Positions 1 through 8,329 of a DNA stretch of 13,539 nucleotides are shown in pieces. A program made the translations under genes and the position numbers. This DNA is from Trichomonas tenax (taxonomy: Eukaryota; Parabasalia; Trichomonadida; Trichomonadidae), in contig JALKBU010001261.1 of assembly GCA_023091735.1 (NCBI GenBank), positions 1 to 13,539 of the forward strand, read 5' to 3'. The stretch's first letter is position 1. Each line of letters starts with the position of its first letter. The notes beneath the pieces were generated by a model. It worked only from the letters and a program-made list of their open reading frames with translations, did no database searches and was not told where the DNA came from.

Positions 1-267
1 GACCAAGTTTCTTGGTTTGGAGTGCAACAAAAATTTGCAATGAACTACGTTTATGGTCTTCATACTCAGCGTGGAGTTTCAATCTATAAATGTCAGTATT
101 GTTTAGACTACAAAGATATTTATAACATTTTTTATAAAGGTGACAATTTTTCCCGCGCAAAAAATGACAGTTTATTCATGAAAAGTGACTTTAAGGCTCT
201 CTGCCACTTTTTGATATTCACTTTTGTTACAGACTCATTCTTTGACGATTATATTATGCATTTATAG
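1..267 (+). pseudogene. Open frame cut by the window edge, unknown product, possibly a decayed mobile-element gene
   Basis: The frame is open from the first base to a stop at 265-267, giving about 88 residues with no start needed inside the window; the first internal ATG is at 40. The peptide carries a CQYC pair about 31 residues in, surrounded by Tyr, Lys and His, which could be half of a zinc-binding motif, but no second pair is clear. Base composition is slightly richer than the sequence after it, and the frame dies into multiply stopped sequence. I do not recognise the product. Together with faint transposase-like peptides at 588-860 it could be the front of a dead MULE-like element, but this is a guess. 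It could equally be a chance open frame. Confidence 0.25.
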
Positions 268-1090
268 TATCAAATGATTTCTTGCGCAAATTTAGAATAG
301 CGGCAGAATTAGATAAAATCAAAACGCCTTCATGAAGGAAAAATTTGTTCATTCTTAATTTGGTCAAATATCCATTGCCTTCGGAAAAATAAAGGTTATA
401 ACACTTTTTTAAAGACCTTATGTAGTCCAAAAAATGGACTTAGCTCTTTAATCATTTATTCTCAAGGAGTCTTGCTTATCTACGATGGTAGTGCACCTCA
501 CTCTGTCATGATTTATCAACATCTTTCATCAATTTCACTTAATTATGCACGATATTATTAGAATATACTTTTACAGACGAATTTCTCATGTTTGCGCTGG
601 CAGAATCTATCAGACTGAAGAAAAAATCATATTTACCGAGTTTAATTATACAATCATTTCCAAATTTTTTTAAAACCAAGAGAATTACATTATATTTTGT
701 ATTTGGTGTACACTCTAGGAGTATAATATGCGGTCTTTGTTACCAATGGGTTTGTCTTCACAATTTTGAGATACAATATCTAATCTTATACATACATGGA
801 TTTATGAAGGATAGCTGAGATGACAACATTTGAAATATCATTTGGTAAACGTTTTATCTTGTTTTCTATGCTAGATTTCTCTTTGGTATAGTAAAAATCA
901 ATAAACGTCGGCACCAAATGTGCAAAAACCAAGAGAGCTTTACAGTGTTGAAATATATAAATATCGGATGCATGTAGGGATCATTGACTTCACTGTTATC
1001 ACCAAACATTCATTCATATGTAAACTTAAGTTTTAATTAAATACTAACCAGATTATTTTATTTTTATTTAAACAAAACAATACACAGTAT
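268..1090. other. AT-rich region without an intact gene; faint transposase-like peptides
   Basis: All frames are repeatedly stopped. On the plus strand, 588-818 is an open stretch whose middle (ending in FVFGVHSRSIICGLCY) and a later frame starting at 820 (MTTFEISFGKRF) resemble, by eye only, the two acidic-residue blocks of MULE transposases, at roughly the expected spacing but in different frames. The expected downstream Cys/His block is not seen. No RNA gene, promoter or repeat could be supported. Confidence 0.25.
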
Positions 1091-1897
1091 ATGACGTTAA
1101 GACAAATACCATTAAATGCTTTATTCACATCTGATGATAGATATTCATACTGAGATAAGAATAAACCAAATCGTATTTATTTTAAATTCCCAGAGAATTG
1201 GTTATATAATAATTTTAAAGATAAGATTATTGGTATAACAGATATATATTACAAAAGGATTGAGATTTATTGATTTTATTATTAATGTTAAACAATATCG
1301 ATTATATTTAGATCCATCTACACCAACAGTTCCAGAATTAATAAATGAAAAACAAATTAGAGAACGAAAGTTCTTTGATGATAGTATATTATTTAAGGAT
1401 TTGTTAAAAGATACTAATACAGAATTAGATACAGAATTCAATAACTTTGATAATATATATGTTTATAAATCTGATGATTCTAAACCTAATCAACTATTAC
1501 ATTGTTATTTTAAATATACTGATGATCGCATTGCTACATTTAATTTGGTAAGTGCATTTAATCAATTACCAGGAGATCAAAGAACATATGCTGTTTATAG
1601 ATATTGGATCGAATTTGAATTCACCCATACCAACGATGATTTTAAGAATATTATTAATTATGAACAATTAAAAGAACGTATTGAAAAAAAACTACAGATA
1701 TAGTTACTAAAAAAATATGGGATAGAAATAGCTGTATATTATATAGTAATATAGCACAAGAAGTTAAAGATGAATATTTAGGTCACACAAGAAAATATAC
1801 ATTATCACATATTCAGTATTTTAGACTTAAAGGTTTTAATGATGAATTTTGGGTTGACTATTATTCTACAGTTGATCATAAAGCACCAATTAAGTAG
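1091..1897 (+). pseudogene. Broken gene of a putative Maverick/Polinton-type element (unknown function)
   Basis: One continuous coding signal runs through three frame segments. An ATG at 1091 opens a frame that hits TGA at 1151-1153, carries on in the same frame to TGA at 1271-1273, continues in another frame from about 1255 to TAG at 1701-1703, and resumes in the first frame from about 1685 to TAG at 1895-1897. Joined conceptually it is about 265 residues, rich in Asp, Asn, Tyr and Lys, with no signal peptide or membrane segment. The second shift lies at a run of seven A (1684-1690). The very AT-rich codons differ from the cellular genes in this window. The style resembles hypothetical proteins of trichomonad Mavericks; that is recalled resemblance, not a search result. 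The 3' end overlaps the convergent gene on the other strand, which suits a compact mobile element. The stop and two shifts say it is dead. Confidence 0.5.
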
Positions 1898-2699
1898 CAC
1901 GAACAGTTATATTGAATAATTCGTTTTTATTCTGTCTTATTGCTAATACTTCACTACGATCTGTTAAATCTATTTCATTACGATCTAACCATACATCCCA
2001 AATATCAATAAACTATCTAACTATTGGTGTTGTTTCTTCATAAGCATCATCGTTATTATTTTCATTATTATTGAAATTGGGTTTCTCTGGTAAATTATTA
2101 GGTATAATTGTTTCTCTAAGATTTTCAGTTGGTTTACCAGGATTAATAATAATTGGATCATGATTAGATAATGATAATTTAGGTTTAGATGGATTAATAC
2201 TTATACTATTATTTTTAGATATATTTAATTTTGGATTATTAGGTATATTATTATGTATAAGTGTTTCTTTAAGATTTTCAATTGGTTTATCTGAATTAAC
2301 AATAATTGGATCATTATTAATTACTGTAGATGTATTTGATGGTATTTGTTCTATAAGTTTATCATTAGATTTAGATTCAGGTAATCCATCATCATTCATT
2401 AATTTTCTTAACGAATTTTCATCACGATGTTCGTTTTCATAATCTTCAGTTCGTTTCTCATCGAATTTATCTATAAACGCATATTTAAATTGAGGTCAGG
2501 CATTATCTTTGAATAGATCATTAATAAGATCAGCGTATTTATTATGAAGAATAGCATGATTATCTTCATATATATAATAATTATCAATTAATATACCGTA
2601 CTTAGTATTCCATACATTTCCATTAATACTAGCATTAACTTTTGTTTTTTTACTTTTAATATTAAATTTATTTTTAATTTCTTGTTTAACTTCATCTGC
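1890..2699 (-). pseudogene. Broken Asn/Pro-rich gene of the same putative Maverick/Polinton-type element
   Basis: A single minus-strand frame is coding-like from 2699 down to a TAA at 1890-1892, interrupted by TGA at 2496-2498 and TAG at 2013-2015, with TAA at 2700-2702 just upstream and no in-frame ATG near the 5' end, so the front is missing. The first part (about 2699-2400) is charged and contains NVWNTKYG and YEDNHAILHNKYADLI. The middle (2399-2016) is low-complexity Asn/Pro/Ile/Ser with an internal 30-residue duplication. The tail after the TAG (FIDIWDVWLDRNEIDLTDRS) again looks like ordinary protein. It converges on and overlaps the plus-strand gene ending at 1897. Function is unknown; the Asn/Pro-rich middle could be a disordered linker. 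The association with Maverick elements rests on composition, layout and general resemblance. Confidence 0.45.
2070..2312 (-). repeat. Two 90-bp direct repeats inside the Asn/Pro-rich gene
   Basis: Two copies, 2223-2312 and 2070-2159, lie 153 bp (51 codons) apart in the same reading frame. Each encodes a 30-residue unit of the form DPII-N--KP-ENL-ET-I--NN-P. Most differences are conservative, so the duplication seems to have happened while the frame was still coding. Confidence 0.7.
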
Positions 2700-2702
2700 T
2701 TA

Positions 2703-3351
2703 AAAAGAAAGAAAAACGTTTATTTTTATGTAAATATTTCAACTTTTTTTCCACAGTTTCCTTAAGAACAAATTACGCGGTAGTCGAGGTTTGAAAGTAT
2801 TTCATAGCGATATATATACTTTAAATATTAGCCAAAGTTCTTGGAAAAATTCGATGAAATTTGAAGAACTTCAAAATACAGGGATAAAAAATACATTTGC
2901 CTGTTTATTATGTGGGTAATTCTTCTCCTCAATGCTAACACTTAATATTATATGATAAAACAAAATACAAAATCATGAGATGATAATATTGGAATTTCAC
3001 AAAATTCTATTTTCTATAGTATTTCCTCAGCAGAGAGACAATGATTGTTAGATTTGATTTTTTTTCCATAAATAATGGAAGAAAATTTGCTCTAGTTTGT
3101 GTCTTTCGCTTCTTCTTTAGAGGTTTTGGGTTTATGTCCAAGGATGTTCGGTCTTATTAAGTGAAAAATTAATCGCATATTTGCATCATCATTTGGTGAA
3201 CAGAAGATATATCAACGGTGTCACTTCTTGTTCAAAACAAGATTGAAAGATAAACATATAGGTGCTATCCTATAAATATTTTTCATGAAAATGAATAAAG
3301 TTCAATACAAAATCTTTCACAACCAAAATAAATAGGTATGCATGTGCTCTA
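2703..3351. other. Intergenic AT-rich spacer
   Basis: No open frame of note on either strand. A small hairpin with arms TTCCAT/ATGGAA lies at about 3063-3080. The stretch probably holds the 3' untranslated and polyadenylation region of the minus-strand bromodomain gene in its right half. Nothing else could be supported. Confidence 0.4.
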
Positions 3352-3999
3352 TTACTTGGGAGCAGGAGTGGATCGTTTGACAAAGTTCATAACTGTTCTT
3401 GTTTGATTTGGAGTCATTTCGTTAGTATTGACAGTAAGTTGTCCGAATTCACTCGGGTAGATATTAAACATCTGTATAAGGGAGTAAAAATCGTTGATAT
3501 TTTTTTGTTCACGCAATAATTTGGTTTCTTTTCCGAGTTCTTTCATTTCTTTCTTCGTTGGTACTGAGATTATTGAGCCCTGTTCAACACTTTGTGATAA
3601 TTGCGGATGAGAATTAATTAATCGATTTAATCGGTCGTCTAAAACAGATGCATAGCTAAACCATTGGGAATATGACATTGGGAGGTATTTCCTACATAGT
3701 TTATTAAACTTTTTGACCGCATGATCAGCCAAATACGAAATCAAAACAATTTTCGAGAATTTACCAAGTTCATCGAACTGTTTGAAACATTTGTACATAT
3801 CATTCTTCCACTGCGTTATAGTTTTGTATTTGTTTTTCATTACATTCTGCTTTATTGTTGAAAGATCAATTAAATTCGAGAATTTTTGGCTGTATTCAGT
3901 ATCAGCAATGCCATCAGGAATGAAAGAATCGTTAAAAACGCCGCCTAATGGAGATTTCATTATTATAGACATCACTTCCATAATCTTTGATGTGTCCAT
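3352..3999 (-). CDS. Bromodomain protein with C-terminal NET-like region (BET-like)
   Basis: The product is about 215 residues. Numbered from the ATG at 3999, residues 5-105 show the bromodomain pattern: an N-terminal helix, a GVF shelf-like segment, IPDG, then the hallmark DLSTI (45-49) with a following helix NVMKNKYKTITQWKNDM, and a last long helix. Residues about 150-209, containing NINDFYSLIQMF and TVNTNEMTPNQTRTVMNFVKR, resemble the extraterminal (NET) domain of BET proteins. Such proteins normally read acetylated histones in the nucleus. By eye alignment, the asparagine that contacts acetyl-lysine is replaced (LG at 78-79 where YN is usual), so binding may be altered. An upstream in-frame ATG at 4026 would add nine residues, but a perfect TCATTT initiator lies between the two ATGs, favouring the shorter start. 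The gene is single-exon, with no neighbour in operon-like spacing. Confidence 0.8.
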   Translation of the reverse strand: MDTSKIMEVMSIIMKSPLGGVFNDSFIPDGIADTEYSQKFSNLIDLSTIKQNVMKNKYKTITQWKNDMYKCFKQFDELGKFSKIVLISYLADHAVKKFNKLCRKYLPMSYSQWFSYASVLDDRLNRLINSHPQLSQSVEQGSIISVPTKKEMKELGKETKLLREQKNINDFYSLIQMFNIYPSEFGQLTVNTNEMTPNQTRTVMNFVKRSTPAPK

Positions 4000-4003
4000 T
4001 GAT

Positions 4004-4013
4004 AAAAAAATGA
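4004..4013 (-). promoter_or_regulatory. Trichomonad-type initiator (Inr) of the bromodomain gene
   Basis: On the minus strand TCATTTTTTT runs from 4013 to 4004. TCA(Y)T(W) is the known core promoter of Trichomonas vaginalis, with transcription starting at the A and short 5' leaders. Starting here (A at 4012) gives a leader of about 12 bases to the ATG at 3999 and would exclude the ATG at 4026. An overlapping TCATTTCA occurs at 4011-4018. Confidence 0.6.
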
Positions 4014-4026
4014 AATGAACACTCAT

Positions 4027-4552
4027 TCTTTATTTTCCTTAATTACAGATTTGTACACCGTTATTTTCTCCTTTTAGCCTTTAATTTTTTATTTAAACAA
4101 ATTATTAATGGAAACACTACATAATATTTAAGATTTAAGCAATATTCCTGAAAATATAATTAATTCTAAAAGATAGAGACATGAAAAATCCAAAATATTT
4201 TTGAAATTTAAATATCTAAAATCAGACCTATTTCGGCATTCAATCAGCATAGCAAGGAAGTGTTTTATTTAACTTTGATCTTTAAGTCACAATTCGGCGA
4301 ATATTTTATTTTTAGAATATATTATTGAAATTATGGCCTAGTACTTTATATTATGACAAAAAACATGGTTTAAAGATTATGTAATATTGCAGATATCTTA
4401 TATCGAATAATAATAATATCAGTTCATATGATATTATCTAAAATAAATTCCAATGGCACTTCAAGGTTAAGCTCAATGAGGAAAAATGGATAAGATAATA
4501 AAAAGAAATTTACATGGTATTAAAAAATTAAAACAAACAGAAAGAAAATATA
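4027..4552. other. Intergenic AT-rich spacer
   Basis: This lies between the start of the bromodomain gene and the 3' end of the kinase remnant, both on the minus strand. No coding-like frame, RNA gene or repeat was recognised; it should contain upstream promoter elements of the bromodomain gene, but none could be named. Confidence 0.4.
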
Positions 4553-4834
4553 TTAGTGCTTCCTGAGTCCTGCTGGAATTGATCTGTTGAGTTGGATGAC
4601 AGACTTTCTCTCGGTCAATTTCAAGCAGCTTCCCTGGCAAATTGGCTTAATAAGGAAAGCATGTAGTGACTTTGTCTGTGGAACGCTTCTTACCCCGCTT
4701 TCGTACTTGATAGAGTCGAAGTAAGGCATATCCAAGAGTTCATCGACAGAAGCACGATTCATTGGATCAAAAGTCAAACAAGCCTGAATGAGCTCTCTAA
4801 GGAGGACGTTCTGGATCATATAGGTAGGGAACAA
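4553..4834 (-). pseudogene. C-terminal remnant of a protein kinase paralogous to the gene at 5633
   Basis: The frame encodes about 93 residues that match the last third of the C-lobe and tail of the kinase at 5633-6571: LLRELIQACLTFDPMNRASVDELLDMPYF aligns with LRRVIMRCLQINPDDRCTINEILEMPYF, followed in both by an RSV---S--LIKP tail and a terminal KH. The DPMNR arginine (subdomain XI) is present. All upstream kinase subdomains are missing: ATP-binding loop, catalytic loop, DFG and APE. The similarity starts abruptly at about 4837, though the frame stays open to a TGA at 4880-4882. The first codon at 4834 is TTG; the first ATG is at 4819. Codons are GC-rich compared with the flanks and there is no internal stop, so the truncation looks recent. 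It cannot be an active kinase. Confidence 0.75.
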
Positions 4835-4880
4835 ACCTGTGAGGAAAAATACAACTGTAAAAACTACCCGAAAATTAAAT

Positions 4881-5632
4881 CACAAACCGTAAAAACCTCT
4901 AAATTACTGGTTTTGATGAATAAATTTTTGAAAAAAACATCTCTCAATAATTGATGAAGATAAATTGTATAATTAAGAAACATGCTTTTAAAAGTTATAT
5001 ACTATATGCCTGCAAAGTTTTGTAAATTAAAAGTGCTCAGAAAATTCTAAAATCAACATTTTTGAAGAGGAGGATCAAAAAATAAAATACAAACTGTTTT
5101 ATACTTCAGGGTGATGGTTATAATATAACGATGGCAAAAATATTCACTTTGGTCGTTTTTAAATTTTATCTATAACATTCTTTGTATTTGATTGAATTAA
5201 ATCTCTATAAAAGTTTCTGTGTTTATATTTCATTAAAGAAAAGTCTCATTATTAATTTTTATGGTTTTGATACGAAAAACAAAAATAGTGTGAACTACTG
5301 TTAAGAAACATAATATTGGTTTCGATTGAAAATCATTCATCAGAAAAGATGTTATTTTTTGAAAACAACGTTCAATGTTTTTCAGAAAATAACTGACAAA
5401 AATTCTGACATAATAAAAAATTTGTTATCTTACATCTTCTTATTTGATGTTATATGGTGAAATTTTTAAAATTGATTTTTCATTTAGAAAAGTTTTTTAT
5501 TGCGATACATTTGAATGATAAAAGAAAACAATAAAAAATATAACCAGTACGTTGGTGAATTTTGAATGAACATTGAATTAATTTCTTTCATTACTTAAAG
5601 AAAGATGTAAAAAATATTTTTTATTTTTTTGG
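4881..5632. other. Intergenic spacer between the divergent kinase remnant and intact kinase
   Basis: A strongly AT-rich region with long T and A runs and no coding-like frame. I looked for the missing N-terminal part of the remnant kinase on the minus strand and saw none of its motifs. The right end must hold the promoter of the kinase at 5633. A minimal upstream ATG-TAA occurs at about 5605-5610 in the possible leader. Confidence 0.45.
5588..5593 (+). promoter_or_regulatory. Candidate initiator (TCATTA) for the kinase gene
   Basis: TCATTA fits the trichomonad Inr consensus TCA(Y)T(W) and lies 45 bases before the ATG at 5633. That leader is longer than the usual handful to about 20 bases, and an ATG-TAA lies inside it, so the assignment is weak. 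Confidence 0.3.
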
Positions 5633-6571
5633 ATGAATGCGATAGAAATCGAGTTCTTTGAAGAACAAAACCTCATTGTGAAGCAGGAGATCGGGAAGGG
5701 CAGATTTGGACAGATATTCCTTGTTTATTCAACTATTTACAAGAGTTTCTTTGCTTTGAAGAAGATTCCTATGAAAAGGTTCAATCAGGCTGAAATCGAT
5801 GTCCTGAAGTTCATCGACTATCTCAATATCGTCAGTCTGTACCAGTATTACAAATTCGAGTTCAATGTCTATCTTTTGATGGAATATTGCCCTAATGACT
5901 TATATCACGTCATTGCTGAGTCCGATGAGATAGTACCTGTGATCTTGTTCAAGTACTGCAACGAAGTTGTCAAATCAATCAAGGCATTGCATGATAGCAA
6001 TATCGCACACAACGACATCAAGCCATCGAACTTCCTTGTGGACAAATACGGGAGGATCAAAGCGTGCGATTTCGGTTTGTCTATGATATACGACGAAGAA
6101 CTGATGAGCAACAATTGTAAAGGAACTTTGTTCTTCATGGCTCCTGAACTGCTTAAGAATGAGCAGCATAACCCATTGAAATCTGACATCTGGGCACTGG
6201 GAATCACACTGTTCTTCTTATCAACGAGAACTTATCCTTTTATTGCATCTAATTCCAAATTAATGCTGAAGATGATTATGGACGGAAACTATCCAATATT
6301 TGCGGTCAAAAATGTGAACTTAAGGCGTGTCATCATGCGTTGCCTCCAAATAAATCCAGATGACAGATGCACGATTAATGAGATCTTAGAAATGCCATAC
6401 TTCACAAATGGAGTGCAGACAAAGCAAATTAGGTCTGTGAAGAGCCAGGGACAGTGTTCGTTGTTGATAAAACCAAAGTTTAGCTCAGAGAAATCTATTT
6501 TAGTTGGTAAACACTCATTCGTTCCAAGCAAGCTGCTTATGCCAAGATCCGTCATAATAATGAAGCACTGA
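5633..6571 (+). CDS. Serine/threonine protein kinase, parabasalid CAMK-like family, non-RD type
   Basis: A 312-residue protein that is essentially a bare kinase domain, phosphorylating Ser/Thr of unknown targets. All key parts are visible: glycine loop GKGRFG (21-26), ATP-binding lysine in ALK43, helix-C glutamate E54, catalytic loop HND-IKPSN (H126, D128, K130, N133), DFG (146-148), MAPE (169-172), DIWALG (185-190) and the subdomain XI arginine in NPDDR. The residue before the catalytic aspartate is Asn rather than Arg, making it a non-RD kinase, so activation-loop phosphorylation may not be needed. A tail of about 45 residues carrying RSV and LIKPK motifs follows the domain and is shared with the remnant at 4553-4834. 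The ATG at 5633 is the first in frame and starts just before the domain. No membrane segment or signal is seen. Codons in the first two thirds are more GC-rich than in the last third. Confidence 0.92.
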   Translation: MNAIEIEFFEEQNLIVKQEIGKGRFGQIFLVYSTIYKSFFALKKIPMKRFNQAEIDVLKFIDYLNIVSLYQYYKFEFNVYLLMEYCPNDLYHVIAESDEIVPVILFKYCNEVVKSIKALHDSNIAHNDIKPSNFLVDKYGRIKACDFGLSMIYDEELMSNNCKGTLFFMAPELLKNEQHNPLKSDIWALGITLFFLSTRTYPFIASNSKLMLKMIMDGNYPIFAVKNVNLRRVIMRCLQINPDDRCTINEILEMPYFTNGVQTKQIRSVKSQGQCSLLIKPKFSSEKSILVGKHSFVPSKLLMPRSVIIMKH

Positions 6572-7696
6572 TATTGTTGTTTTTGATTTCAATTCGTTTA
6601 TTTTATTATCTGTAAATTTTTATTGCTTTATATATCTTTTCTCTTATGTTACTATAAACTACTTCGTATAAAATAGAAAAATATCTATTTAAATATGTTC
6701 AATCCATACAGGCCATCGTATAATATTTCAATACCACAGTAAATTTAAAATAAAACGTGAGAGAATATTATAATTTTATTATATTTTTTGTGAAAAGATG
6801 GATTCCAAAATATGAATGCTTAAAACATTATTATTTCATTGGATAATATCTGTGAAACATATTTACAGGTAACTTGGGTCAGGAATGCATTATCACTAAT
6901 GAAGAAAGCAAGATTCCAAGTCTATGAACTCTCATTGGCTAAATATTATGAGGAAAACTTATATTGGCATGATACAATCTATTAAAGATATAATTGAAAC
7001 ATGCATAGCTAAGTTTCTTGTAAATTTCTCTTTATAGAGTTTAAATCATGAATATTCTTGTTTGAATAATATTTTGGTTAGCTACAACTTATGTGAGTTA
7101 ATGCTTTGATATATATACAACGCATTATTTGGAGTTTATTGTTGAATTTTCTTGAATTCAGGTTCGAATAATAAATTTCACCAAATATATATAATATAAA
7201 GATGACCCTGCCATTGTGATTGTTATTTTCAAGGTTCAGATAGTATTCCCCATGATTTATGCGCATATTTTCAAAACAAATAGCAGATTAAATCGAGCAA
7301 AGCAGTAATAATTTATATCAGAAAAGTGAAACTATTGTCAGGTTGATTTTGGTTCTGCATGCAGGCTAAAATTTTTTAAATTGTCGCGTAAAGTTTCTTT
7401 TTAACAAATAAAGTTCAAATTTTCGACATCAATCAAATTGTCCATCACAGGAAAATAAACTATATCATAGATTAAAAATTTGTTCCTTGCATGGAGAATA
7501 TATCCAACTCTAATGCCTAAAGGATATGAAAATATTTATCTTTTGGAAACTGAGATACAACGCATTTTTAATGCTCTTGTAAAAATTAAAATTACAAAAT
7601 ATTATTTTTGATCATTTTCAATATTTGATTGGAATAATGATTAGAAAATCTAAACACTCAAGAAAAGCACATTTAAGAAGAATGCTATGCATCAAA
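6572..7696. other. Long AT-rich intergenic region
   Basis: No coding-like frame, tRNA or recognisable repeat. A GGTTCGAATA string at 7161-7170 looks like a tRNA T-loop but lacks a pairing stem. The first bases should contain the kinase mRNA 3' end. The right edge runs into the hairpin array. Confidence 0.4.
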
Positions 7697-7723
7697 ATTA
7701 TTTCGACTCAAACCAAGATTTTT

Positions 7724-7787
7724 CGCTTCTTTAGCAAGTGAATCTTTAGTAGCACATGAAGCAGAGGCAATCACCGCTAAAGAAGCG
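7724..7787. repeat. Type I hairpin, unit 1
   Basis: CGCTTCTTTAGC at 7724-7735 is perfectly complementary to GCTAAAGAAGCG at 7776-7787. A small internal loop is followed by four further pairs, GTGA (7738-7741) with TCAC (7771-7774). Confidence 0.8.
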
Positions 7788-7851
7788 AGGGATCTCGGTT
7801 TTGTTGCTGAGATAACTTCGATTCACAAAAATATTTTGTTTTTTTGATATT

Positions 7852-7903
7852 TTTGATACTGTGTGCAGCTATCACGTGTGTGTTAGATGTACACGGTATC
7901 AAA
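7852..7903. repeat. Type II hairpin, unit 1
   Basis: TTTGATACTGTGT (7852-7864) pairs with ACACGGTATCAAA (7891-7903) at 12 of 13 positions plus one G-T pair. The enclosed segment carries TGTGCAGCTA. Confidence 0.75.
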
Positions 7904-7966
7904 GATGGCCAAAAAGCAGAGCTTAAAAAAGTTTTAAATCGACATTATTTTGGTGCAGACCGATGT

Positions 7967-8039
7967 TTTTTGCTTCTTTAGTTAGTAAAGCGTTAGAACT
8001 CCATGTATCTAAGACTGTCACTTGCTAAAGAAGCAAAAA
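7967..8039. repeat. Type I hairpin, unit 2
   Basis: TTTTTGCTTCTTTAG (7967-7981) is perfectly complementary to CTAAAGAAGCAAAAA (8025-8039), giving 15 pairs around a 43-base loop. Confidence 0.85.
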
Positions 8040-8070
8040 TATGATTTTGTTCTCGATATTGAATTCGAAA

Positions 8071-8174
8071 TAAAAAAATTGTGCTTTTCATTCATTTTTG
8101 CTGTTATGTGCAACCACTACATACAATCGGTTTGTTCACAACAACAAAAATGGATGAAAAGCACAATTTTTTTA
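8071..8174. repeat. Type II hairpin, unit 2 (35-base arms)
   Basis: Bases 8071-8105 pair with 8140-8174 at 33 of 35 positions; one of the two exceptions is a G-T pair. The loop is 34 bases and begins ATGTGCAACC, with TGTG/CACA able to pair further. This is the strongest stem in the window and is the size of a small pre-miRNA-like or foldback structure. Confidence 0.9.
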
Positions 8175-8211
8175 ATTCTAATTAAAATCGAGGATGAAGC
8201 CTTTTTCCCTC

Positions 8212-8264
8212 TTTGGCTGGTAAGTTTCTTGAACATTTGTGATCCTAAGCCTTCACCAGCTAAA
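8212..8264. repeat. Type I hairpin, unit 3 (degenerate)
   Basis: TTTGGCTGGT (8212-8221) pairs with ACCAGCTAAA (8255-8264) with one G-T pair. The sequence before it, CCTCTTTGGC, aligns with CTTCTTTAGC of the other two units. Confidence 0.6.
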
Positions 8265-8329
8265 AAAAGTAAAAAAAATCGGCTTGCGACCATATTTATT
8301 TCAATATACAATACTTTTTTATAAGTGTT

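Noticed and set aside
588..860. Firm call of a MULE transposase
   Set aside because: Only two short look-alike peptides in different frames; the diagnostic Cys/His block is missing, so it is kept as a weak note.
4837..4849. Splice-acceptor-like TTTTTCCTCACAG on the minus strand where the kinase remnant begins
   Set aside because: It lacks the trichomonad ACTAACACAYAG branch/acceptor block, and no GTAYGT donor or missing kinase exon was seen upstream to 5630.
5125..5134. TAACGATGG as a Myb recognition element like those in T. vaginalis promoters
   Set aside because: It lies about 500 bases from any start codon and a 6-7 base match is expected by chance in this composition.
7161..7170. GGTTCGAATA as a tRNA T-loop
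   Set aside because: Flanking bases cannot form the T-stem and no D or anticodon arm fits within tRNA length.
7873..7889. Minus-strand string CTAACACACACG resembling the trichomonad 3' splice motif
   Set aside because: It is part of the type II hairpin loop, differs at the AG, and the nearby genes need no intron.
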